Of a stretch of DNA of 9,001 bases, positions 1 through 5,676 are shown in pieces. The stretch lies in the NCBI GenBank assembly GCA_955652455.1, contig CATPBU010000063.1:1-9001 (forward strand), given 5' to 3'. Positions within the stretch are counted from its first letter, which is position 1; each line of letters opens with the position of its first letter. Both the position numbers and the translations under genes were made by a program. The DNA is from Candidatus Dormiibacterota bacterium (GTDB lineage Bacteria; Chloroflexota; Dormibacteria; UBA8260). The notes under the pieces are model-generated. The model was not told the origin of the DNA. It saw only the letters and a list, made by a program, of their open reading frames with translations, and did no database searches.

Positions 1-626
1 GCCTCCGGCATGCAGAGATGTCGCTGCTCGATCACCACCGCGTCGGCGACGTCCCCGGCATCGAAGCGCCCGGGCGGTATCGTGCATGGCTGGGTGGAGC
101 CCCATCCTCTGTTCTTGCCGGGGTGGTCGAGCACAACCTCCAGGACATCGTCAGCACGGTGCTCGTCGGCGCCCGCCTCGCCGCCCACGTCGGCGGCCAG
201 CGGGTGCGCCCGCCTCATGCGGCGGACGCCTACCATCTCGCTCGCCACCTCGAGCGGCGCGGTGTCGCGGACGCCGCCGAGGTCGAGCTGCGAGCGACCG
301 TCGCCGCTGACGTCGATCCCTGGGCGCGCCGCGCCGCTCATCGCCTTGCGATGGCGCTCCAGCGTCGCGGCGCCATGGCCGAGGCGATCGATGTCTGGCG
401 GCGTCTGCACGCCAGCGACGGCCGCGACCTGCGCGCCGCTCGCGGCTACGCGATCCGTCTCGAGCGCAGCGGCGACCTGGCCACCGCCCTCGATGTCTGC
501 GTCGGGGTGCGCCGGATCCGCGACGAGATGGGACCGTGGTGGGAGAGGTTGCGTGGTGGCGGCGTCGCCGGCGCCGATGAATGGGACCGTCGTGAGCTCC
601 GCTTGAGGCGCCGCCTCCATCCGTAG
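1..626 (+). CDS. RNase H-like (YprB/DnaQ-type) exonuclease with TPR-like C-terminus, 5'-truncated by window edge
   Basis: This is the C-terminal part of a larger protein; the frame is open from base 3 (first codons LRHAEM) through the TAG at 624-626, giving 207 visible residues. The N-terminal stretch has the pattern of the end of an RNase_H_2/YprB domain: a 'R-x-x-DVPG-x-E-x-P-x-x-Y' segment (RVGDVPGIEAPGRYRAW) followed by 'EHNLQDIVS', the HN-x-x-D element that supplies the last acidic metal ligand of DnaQ-like 3'-5' exonucleases. The remaining ~130 residues are Ala/Arg-rich helices with TPR-like spacing (AADAYHLARHLERRG, AEAIDVWRRLH, RGYAIRLERSGD). The ATG at 18 lies inside the conserved domain, so it is an internal Met and not the start. 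By family the role is a predicted nucleic-acid exonuclease of unknown physiological substrate; the earlier catalytic acidic residues would lie upstream of the window. It probably shares a transcript with the flippase 11 bases downstream. Confidence 0.72.
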   Translation, partial: LRHAEMSLLDHHRVGDVPGIEAPGRYRAWLGGAPSSVLAGVVEHNLQDIVSTVLVGARLAAHVGGQRVRPPHAADAYHLARHLERRGVADAAEVELRATVAADVDPWARRAAHRLAMALQRRGAMAEAIDVWRRLHASDGRDLRAARGYAIRLERSGDLATALDVCVGVRRIRDEMGPWWERLRGGGVAGADEWDRRELRLRRRLHP

Positions 627-637
627 AATGGGCCACC

Positions 638-2140
638 TTGCAGGACGAGCCGCCGCCAGACGCGCCCGGCACGGTCACGCCCGATTCCACCAGCGGACTC
701 GGGGCGAGAGCGCTCCGCTTCACCATCCTGATCCTGGTCGCTCGGATTGTGTCGCGTGTGCTCGCGCTGGTCGCTGTCGTGGCCATCGGCAATGCGCTCG
801 GCGACTCTCGCTTCGGACAGATGCAGACGGCGATCACCTACACCGCGCTGGTCGGCGCCGTCACCGACGTCGGCTTCACCGCGCTCTACGTGCGCGAGGG
901 CGCACGCGAGCCCCATCAGCTGGTTCGCTATTTCAACAACGTGGCCTCGGTGAAGCTGTTCCTGATCGCCATCTCGCTGCCGCTGCTGGCCGCGTCCCTG
1001 TGGTTCGCCGGCATCGAGTCCCTGCTGCTTCCGGCCTTCGCCCTGCTCGTGCTCAGTGGGTACTCCCTGCTGCTGCGCAGCAGCCTGTACGCGCTGCAGC
1101 GGCTCAATTTCGAGATCGCCGAGATCGTTCCCGAGACGGCGGTGATCCTGGTGCTTGCGCTGATCGGCTCACGGATCCACGCCGGTCCCGGCTACTTCCT
1201 CTGGGTGTACGCGGCCAGCTCGGGCTTCGCCACGGCGTACTTCATCGTGGTGCTGCTCAGCAAGCGAATCGTGCGGCCTCGCTGGCAGCTCGAGCCGGAG
1301 CTGTTCAGGCATTGGGTCAGGGCCGGCATCCCCCTGGCGATCACCTACGTGCTCACCACGGTGTACTTCAAGCTCGACGTACCCATCCTCCAGCACTACC
1401 GCTCCTACGCCGAGGTGGGCTGGTACACGTTCGCGTACCGCCCCTTCGAGGCACTGCTGTTCATTCCCGGAACGCTGCGCACGGTGATGTTCCCGGTGCT
1501 GGCGATCTACTACCGCAGCGCGCCGAACCGCGTCCTGGCGTCGGCGGAGAAGTTCTTCAAGGGCTTGGCCGTGATCGGCTGGCCCATCACCGTCGGCCTG
1601 TTCCTGCTCGCCCCGCAGTTCATCGACCTGGTCTCCAACCAGTTCCCGCAGAGCGGTGCGGCGCTGCGCATCCTGGCGCTCGCCGTCGTCTTCATGTTCG
1701 TTGACAACACGTTCGCCGCGGTGCTCAACGCCATTGACAGGCAGAAACTCTTTGCCTACGTGGCTCTATGCGGACTGGTGCTGAACTTCGCGCTCAACAT
1801 CATCCTCATCCCGCGGTTCGGCTACCTCGGTGCCAGTTGGGCAACCGTCGCCACCGAGATCGGCCTGGTGGTGGTGGGCTGGTTTGCGCTGCGCAGGGTG
1901 TTGGGCCCGCTGCGCGTGGTGAGGTTGTGCTGGAAGCCGGCGATCGCCGGCCTGGTGATGGGCGGCTTCATCGCGCTCACCAACCCGCACGGCAAGTTCG
2001 CGGTGCTGTCGGTCACCGTCCTGGCCGCGGTGATCTACGTGCTCATGCTTGTCATCCTGCGCACCGCCGACGAGGAGGAGCGGTCGATCATCCGGCGCGC
2101 GCTGCGGCTCCGCTCGCCGCGACCGGAACCGCCTGCCTGA
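638..2140 (+). CDS. MOP/MATE-superfamily polysaccharide (oligosaccharide) flippase, Wzx/MurJ-like membrane protein
   Basis: A 500-residue integral membrane protein with about 12-14 hydrophobic segments running almost end to end (first near residues 25-50, LILVARIVSRVLALVAVVAI). Charged short loops and the C-terminal 'IPRFGYLGASWATVATE' pattern are typical of Polysacc_synt/Polysacc_synt_C proteins, which flip lipid-linked sugars across the cytoplasmic membrane for capsule, O-antigen or exopolysaccharide assembly. Length matches the family (about 400-520). The start is TTG at 638: it is the only start codon I can place in this frame ahead of the first membrane segment, and the nearby ATG at 628 is in another frame. 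No strong Shine-Dalgarno is visible, so coupling to the preceding gene (stop 11 bases upstream) is plausible. The soluble tail ends with an Arg/Pro-rich stretch. No glycosyltransferase lies nearby in the window, so the substrate cannot be named; a lipid II flippase role is less likely because MurJ-specific features are not evident. Confidence 0.85.
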   Translation: MQDEPPPDAPGTVTPDSTSGLGARALRFTILILVARIVSRVLALVAVVAIGNALGDSRFGQMQTAITYTALVGAVTDVGFTALYVREGAREPHQLVRYFNNVASVKLFLIAISLPLLAASLWFAGIESLLLPAFALLVLSGYSLLLRSSLYALQRLNFEIAEIVPETAVILVLALIGSRIHAGPGYFLWVYAASSGFATAYFIVVLLSKRIVRPRWQLEPELFRHWVRAGIPLAITYVLTTVYFKLDVPILQHYRSYAEVGWYTFAYRPFEALLFIPGTLRTVMFPVLAIYYRSAPNRVLASAEKFFKGLAVIGWPITVGLFLLAPQFIDLVSNQFPQSGAALRILALAVVFMFVDNTFAAVLNAIDRQKLFAYVALCGLVLNFALNIILIPRFGYLGASWATVATEIGLVVVGWFALRRVLGPLRVVRLCWKPAIAGLVMGGFIALTNPHGKFAVLSVTVLAAVIYVLMLVILRTADEEERSIIRRALRLRSPRPEPPA

Positions 2141-2146
2141 CTGCGG

Positions 2147-3409
2147 TTACAGGCCGCCCTGCTGCGCACCCTTGGGGACGATGACGGGAGCGGCGATGCC
2201 GGTGTTGTCGAACTGGGCGAACGGGATCTGCCAGTCGGCCTCGCCGTTGTTGATGTCGGCGACGTTGACGGTGGCGCTGACCTGGACCACGTCACCGGGC
2301 AGCGACCAGTTGTAGAAGTTGATAGCGTGGTCCGGGCTGAGGTTGACGCAGCCGTGCGACACGTCGCGGTATCCCTGGTCACCGACCGACCAGGGTGCGG
2401 AGTGGATGAAGAAACCGTTGGTGGAGATGGCGGTGTCGTAGTAGACGTAGTCGTTGTAGTAATTGGTGCTGCCCGGCACGCACGCCGCGCCACCGAACGT
2501 CTGGCAGGAGTTCATCTTGATCTTGTACGTCCTGTAGAGAACGATCAGGTTGCCGGAAAGAGTCGCGAAGCCGGACTTGCCCATGCTGATCGGCCAGACA
2601 TTGACGAGCTTGTCGTTCTCGTAGACCGACATCTGGTGGGTTACGTCATTGAGCAGCGAAACGTGCTTGGCACCGACGGTGAACGACTTCGACCAGCCGG
2701 CCAGGCCCCAGATTCCGTTGCCGGCGCCGACGCCGTGGAAGTTGGCGGTGATCGTGACCTTGGTGCCGGACTGCCAGTACTGGGCCGGCCGGTAGTGGAT
2801 CTGCGTCGCGGAGAACCAATGCCAGGCGCCCGGCTGTGGCGGGGTGGAGGCGACGCTGAGGTGCTTGACGATCTCCTGCTGTTGTGCGTCGGCGATCGGC
2901 GTGTTGAAGGTCAGGTCGATCGGCTCGCCGACGCCCACCGTGGCCCCGTCAGGTGGCGTGGAATCGGTGAGCAGGCGTCCCGCAACCGACGTGATCGTGG
3001 CGAACGCGGCTTGAGCCGTCGTATGGGTGCCGCCGGCGCCGACCGCGGTGGCGATCACTCGGTACCTGGCCGACGGGTCGAGACCGTCGCTGGCGGTCCA
3101 GGATTTGCTGTCGCTCGACAGGGCCCCGGGCACGGGGGTTGGCGTGCCGTCGATGCGCGTCACCGCGACCGCGGTGATGCTACCGGTGTCGCTCGACACC
3201 TTCACGGGAAGGTCGAGAGGGACTCCCGTGGCGCGGTCGGACGGGCTGATGGTGAGATCGGGCGGTGTCGGTGCGATGACGCTGATACCCGCCGGACCGC
3301 CGCCGCCGGGGCTGGTGACGGTGTTCGCCGTGCCGCACCCGGCCAGCAGCGCAACCGCCGTGGCGAGGGTGGTGAAGACGAGCGTGCGCCGGGAGATCAT
3401 CACTTGCAC
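2147..3409 (-). CDS. Lipoprotein L,D-transpeptidase (YkuD) with Ig-like domains, LdtMt2-like
   Basis: A 420-residue secreted enzyme predicted to make 3->3 cross-links between peptidoglycan stem peptides outside the membrane. The N-terminus has Arg residues, a hydrophobic core and lipobox LLAGC (Cys25), so it should be lipid-anchored. A Gly/Pro/Thr-rich linker leads into Ig-like domains (roughly 48-142 and 145-247; the second resembles Big_10). The YkuD domain (about 248-380) has the catalytic signature: His336-Ser337 in FFIHSAPW, then SHGCVN with nucleophile Cys354. The C-terminal ADWQIPFAQF segment resembles the GDWNIPWDQW tail of M. tuberculosis LdtMt2, and with the GTG start the Cys/His numbers coincide with those of LdtMt2 (C354, H336). 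The start is uncertain: GTG at 3409, or ATG at 3400 giving MISRRTLV; neither has a clear Shine-Dalgarno, and the ATG form is a perfectly good signal peptide. It converges with the flippase (6-base gap) and diverges from the sulfurtransferase. Confidence 0.93.
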   Translation of the reverse strand: MQVMISRRTLVFTTLATAVALLAGCGTANTVTSPGGGGPAGISVIAPTPPDLTISPSDRATGVPLDLPVKVSSDTGSITAVAVTRIDGTPTPVPGALSSDSKSWTASDGLDPSARYRVIATAVGAGGTHTTAQAAFATITSVAGRLLTDSTPPDGATVGVGEPIDLTFNTPIADAQQQEIVKHLSVASTPPQPGAWHWFSATQIHYRPAQYWQSGTKVTITANFHGVGAGNGIWGLAGWSKSFTVGAKHVSLLNDVTHQMSVYENDKLVNVWPISMGKSGFATLSGNLIVLYRTYKIKMNSCQTFGGAACVPGSTNYYNDYVYYDTAISTNGFFIHSAPWSVGDQGYRDVSHGCVNLSPDHAINFYNWSLPGDVVQVSATVNVADINNGEADWQIPFAQFDNTGIAAPVIVPKGAQQGGL

Positions 3410-3434
3410 CGTACCATGCGTTCACCCATTCGAT

Positions 3435-3466
3435 GCCGCGCGGGGGTACCGATGTGCCCCGGCGGC
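3435..3466. other. Imperfect GC-rich inverted repeat in the divergent ldt/sulfurtransferase spacer
   Basis: The arms GCCGC-CGGGG (3435-3445, with one bulged G at 3440) and CCCCGGCGGC (3457-3466) pair over 10 G:C positions around an 11-base loop. It sits 46 bases before the sulfurtransferase start and 25 bases before the transpeptidase start. It could be a 5'-UTR hairpin or a regulator site; in DNA this GC-rich it could also be chance. Confidence 0.3.
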
Positions 3467-3500
3467 AATGGTGAAACGCGCTGGGTCGTGCGACGGTTCT

Positions 3501-3505
3501 GGAGG
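3501..3505 (+). promoter_or_regulatory. Ribosome binding site of the sulfurtransferase gene
   Basis: GGAGG with a 6-base spacer before GTG at 3512. It decides the start: the reading frame is open far upstream, antisense to the transpeptidase gene, and only this GTG has a good ribosome binding site immediately ahead of the conserved N-terminus (DSPLISVEEL). Confidence 0.8.
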
Positions 3506-3511
3506 CATCGA

Positions 3512-4354
3512 GTGGACAGCCCGCTGATCTCGGTCGAGGAGCTCGAATCGGCCATCACCGGCGGGCACTCGCCGCTCCTTCTTGATGTCAGGTGGAGCCT
3601 GGCTGGCCCGCCCGGTCTCGTTGACTTCCGGGCCGGCCACATCCCAGGAGCACTCTTCATCGATCTCAACCGCGAGCTCGCCGCTCCGCCCGGTGGTGGC
3701 CGCGGTCGGCATCCGCTGCCGGACGCCGGCGACTTCGAGCTGGCCATGCGCCGCGCCGCCGTCAGCACGCACCGACCGGTGGTGGTCTACGACGCCGGCG
3801 GTGGGCTCAGCGCGGCCCGGGCGTGGTGGCTGCTCCGCTATTTCGGACACCCGGATGTCCGCCTCCTCGACGGTGGCTACGCCGCCTGGACCGCCTCCGG
3901 GCTGGCATCGTCGACCGACGAGCCTGAGGCGGGCGCTGGGGATTTCACCGCCGTGCCCGGAGGGATGCCGTTGCTCGATGCCGCCGCCGCTGCGCTCACC
4001 GCTCGCCAGGCTGTCCTCCTCGACGCCCGCGCCCCGGAGCGGTATCGCGGTGAGGTCGAGCCGGTCGACCCGGTCGCCGGCCACATCCCCGGGGCGCGGA
4101 GCGTTCCCACCGCCGCCAACCTGGCTCCCGACGGCCGCTTCCTGCGTGCGGAGACGCTGCGCGAGCGGTTCGAGGCGGCCAGGGCAGTTCCGGGGGCAAC
4201 GGTGGGTGCGTACTGCGGGTCGGGGGTCACCGCCGCGCACGAGGTCCTTGCACTCGAGATCGCAGGCATCCGGGCGGCGCTGTATCCAGGCTCGTGGAGC
4301 GAGTGGGTGAGCGATCCCGCGCGACCGGTGGCCACAGGAGCCGCGCCCGGCTGA
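3512..4354 (+). CDS. Two-domain sulfurtransferase (thiosulfate / 3-mercaptopyruvate sulfurtransferase, rhodanese fold)
   Basis: A 280-residue cytoplasmic protein of two tandem rhodanese domains, the usual length for the TST/MST family. Domain 1 (about 4-130) has LLLDVRW, the GHIPGALFIDL motif and, at the catalytic-loop position, YDAGGGLSA, so Asp replaces Cys and the domain is structural. Domain 2 (about 150-275) has VLLDARAPERYRGE, AGHIPGARSVPTA and the active loop YCGSGVTAA with Cys235, which would carry the persulfide. CGSGVTA is the loop of 3-mercaptopyruvate sulfurtransferases (as in E. coli SseA), whereas classical rhodaneses have CRKGVT, so a mercaptopyruvate or thiosulfate donor is likely but not proven. 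By family it moves sulfane sulfur to thiols or cyanide. GTG start is chosen from the GGAGG six bases upstream. It converges on the thiolase with 27 bases between stops and shows no functional link with it. Confidence 0.93.
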   Translation: MDSPLISVEELESAITGGHSPLLLDVRWSLAGPPGLVDFRAGHIPGALFIDLNRELAAPPGGGRGRHPLPDAGDFELAMRRAAVSTHRPVVVYDAGGGLSAARAWWLLRYFGHPDVRLLDGGYAAWTASGLASSTDEPEAGAGDFTAVPGGMPLLDAAAAALTARQAVLLDARAPERYRGEVEPVDPVAGHIPGARSVPTAANLAPDGRFLRAETLRERFEAARAVPGATVGAYCGSGVTAAHEVLALEIAGIRAALYPGSWSEWVSDPARPVATGAAPG

Positions 4355-4369
4355 GCGGCGCGCAGCCGC
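4355..4369. terminator. Possible weak hairpin between convergent sulfurtransferase and thiolase genes
   Basis: GCGGC (4355-4359) and GCCGC (4365-4369) can form a 5-bp stem with a 5-base loop directly after the sulfurtransferase stop. No T-run follows on either strand. The position between convergent stops fits a terminator, but the stem is short and GC-rich DNA makes such repeats often. Confidence 0.25.
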
Positions 4370-4381
4370 CATCCCGCCACC

Positions 4382-5548
4382 CTAGTTGAGCCGCTCCACA
4401 ACCATCGCCATGCCCATGCCGCCGCCCACGCACATCGATTCAAGTCCGATGGTCTTGTCCATGGTGCGCAGGTCGTTGAGCAGCGTGCAGAGGATGCGCG
4501 CGCCGGTCATCCCGAACGGGTGGCCGAGCGCGATGGCACCGCCATTGGGGTTGAAGCGGTCATCGAAAGGGTCGATGCCAATGCCACGAGCCGCCGGGAT
4601 GCACTGAGCGGCGAAGGCCTCGTTGATCTCGACGACATCGACGTCGTCGATGCTCATGCTCGCCCGGCCCAGGGCCTGCTTGCTCGCCTCGATCGGCCCC
4701 AGTCCCATGAACTCTGGGTTCAGCGAGCTGAGGCCGGTGCTGACGATGCGCGCCAGCGGGGTGATGCCCAGCGCGCTCGCTTTGGTGTCACTCATGACCA
4801 CAACTGCCGCGGCGCCGTCGTTGAGTGGACAGGAGTTCCCCGCCGTGACGGTGCCGTCCTCGCGGAACACCGGTGCCAGGGCGGCGAGCTTCTCGAGGCT
4901 GGTCTCGCGCCGCGGGCCGTCGTCCCTGGTCATCTCGGCGGCGCCGTCGGGGAGCTCCACCGGGATGATCTCGCGGGCGAAGAAACCATTGTCCTGGGCG
5001 GCGACGGCACGTTGCTGGCTGCGCAGCGCAAACCTGTCCTGCTCCTCGCGCGTGATGCCCTCGCGTCGGGCAACGTTCTCGGCGGTCTGTCCCATGGCGA
5101 TGTAGATGTCGGGGAAGCCCTCGGGATTGCCCGGCTCCAGCCTGGGGTTCTGGTTCTGCGGGTTGTCGCTGACGCCGTTGACGAAGCGCGACACGCATTC
5201 GATGCCCACCGACAGGAATGCCTCGCCCTCACCGCACCTGATGGCATGCGCCGCCATCCGCGTGCTCTGCAACGAGCTGGAGCAGTAGCGGGTGATGGTT
5301 GTGCCCGGCACATCGAGCTTGGCTAGGATGCTCACCACTCGGCCGAGGTTGAACCCCTGCTCGCCGCCAGGAAGACCGCAGCCGCAGATCAGGTCCTCGA
5401 TCTCGGTGGGGTCGAGCTCGGGAACCTGCGCGAGCACCTTGGTGACGATGTAGGCGCCGAGGTCGTCGGGGCGGACGTTGACCAGGGATCCCTTCATGGC
5501 ACGGCCGATCGGGGACCGGCCGACGGCGACGATGACAGCTTCGGGCAT
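4382..5548 (-). CDS. Thiolase family protein (acetyl-CoA C-acetyltransferase / 3-ketoacyl-CoA thiolase)
   Basis: A 388-residue thiolase of the normal family length. It either cleaves 3-ketoacyl-CoA with CoA (beta-oxidation) or condenses two acyl-CoAs. The complete catalytic set is visible: nucleophile Cys89 in TRYCSSSLQ, the NEAF motif (309-312), His343 in GHPFGMTGAR, and the proton-relay Cys373 in CVGGGMGMA. The N-terminus EAVIVAVGRSPIGRA is typical. The GHPFGMTGAR variant (instead of GHPxGxSGAR) and overall numbering resemble actinobacterial FadA-type enzymes such as FadA5 (C93/H347/C377), but substrate range cannot be read from this. Start is ATG at 5548: GGAGG lies 10 bases upstream, and the open frame beyond it lacks homology. 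It is transcribed divergently from the acyl-CoA reductase across 128 bases with a palindrome, suggesting shared control of acyl-CoA metabolism. No beta-oxidation partner gene (FadB, FadE) is adjacent. Confidence 0.94.
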   Translation of the reverse strand: MPEAVIVAVGRSPIGRAMKGSLVNVRPDDLGAYIVTKVLAQVPELDPTEIEDLICGCGLPGGEQGFNLGRVVSILAKLDVPGTTITRYCSSSLQSTRMAAHAIRCGEGEAFLSVGIECVSRFVNGVSDNPQNQNPRLEPGNPEGFPDIYIAMGQTAENVARREGITREEQDRFALRSQQRAVAAQDNGFFAREIIPVELPDGAAEMTRDDGPRRETSLEKLAALAPVFREDGTVTAGNSCPLNDGAAAVVVMSDTKASALGITPLARIVSTGLSSLNPEFMGLGPIEASKQALGRASMSIDDVDVVEINEAFAAQCIPAARGIGIDPFDDRFNPNGGAIALGHPFGMTGARILCTLLNDLRTMDKTIGLESMCVGGGMGMAMVVERLN

Positions 5549-5558
5549 CTGGCGAGAG

Positions 5559-5563
5559 CCTCC
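5559..5563 (-). promoter_or_regulatory. Ribosome binding site of the thiolase gene
   Basis: On the minus strand GGAGG precedes ATG at 5548 by 10 bases. It supports that start over the upstream in-frame ATG at 5641, whose 31-residue extension carries no thiolase sequence. Confidence 0.6.
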
Positions 5564-5570
5564 AAGCAAG

Positions 5571-5586
5571 TTGACGTGAATGTCAA
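5571..5586. promoter_or_regulatory. Palindrome TTGACgTgaAtGTCAA, candidate operator between thiolase and acyl-CoA reductase
   Basis: A 16-base near-palindrome: five-base arms TTGAC and GTCAA match perfectly, and the inner T/A pair also matches (6 of 8 positions per half-site). It lies 22 bases upstream of the thiolase ATG and 90 bases upstream of the reductase ATG, in the only shared upstream region of the two genes. On the minus strand it contains TTGACA, a -35-like hexamer, but no matching -10 box is evident. Size and symmetry fit a dimeric repressor such as TetR or GntR family lipid regulators; no regulator gene is present in the window, so this is inference. Confidence 0.5.
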
Positions 5587-5599
5587 TTGTGGCGCGGCG

Positions 5600-5635
5600 G
5601 GTGCGGCGACCGCTCCCCGGGCTATTCTCCGCACC
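5600..5635. other. Second inverted repeat in the thiolase/reductase spacer
   Basis: GGTGCGG (5600-5606) and CCGCACC (5629-5635) are perfect 7-base inverted arms separated by 22 bases. A -10-like TATTCT (5623-5628) sits directly beside the right arm, reading toward the reductase gene, without a convincing -35 partner. It may be a regulatory site or chance in GC-rich DNA. Confidence 0.25.
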
Positions 5636-5664
5636 GCGCATGGCGCTTGGTCCGCGGGCGAGGA

Positions 5665-5670
5665 AGGAGG
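5665..5670 (+). promoter_or_regulatory. Ribosome binding site of the fatty acyl-CoA reductase gene
   Basis: AGGAGG, a full-strength Shine-Dalgarno. Two tandem ATGs follow at 5674 and 5677; the spacers are 3 and 6 bases, so the second ATG is preferred. Confidence 0.85.
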
Positions 5671-5676
5671 TCCATG

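Noticed and set aside
628..1704. ATG-initiated 358-codon plus-strand frame overlapping the flippase
   Set aside because: Translation is Arg/Ala/His-rich with no membrane segments or domain; it is a shadow of the flippase frame, which has clear transmembrane and family features.
2327..3511. Long open frame on the plus strand, continuous with the sulfurtransferase frame
   Set aside because: It is antisense to the transpeptidase, has no recognisable domain, and the real start is fixed by GGAGG before GTG 3512. High GC lengthens antisense frames.
5549..5641. N-terminal extension of the thiolase to an ATG at 5641
   Set aside because: The 31 extra residues lack thiolase homology, would run over the palindrome and spacer, and a GGAGG precedes the ATG at 5548.
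5587..5676. Upstream extension of the reductase frame to 5587
   Set aside because: No ribosome binding site there, no homology, and AGGAGG directly precedes the tandem ATGs at 5674/5677, after which the TGATGFIG nucleotide motif follows at once.
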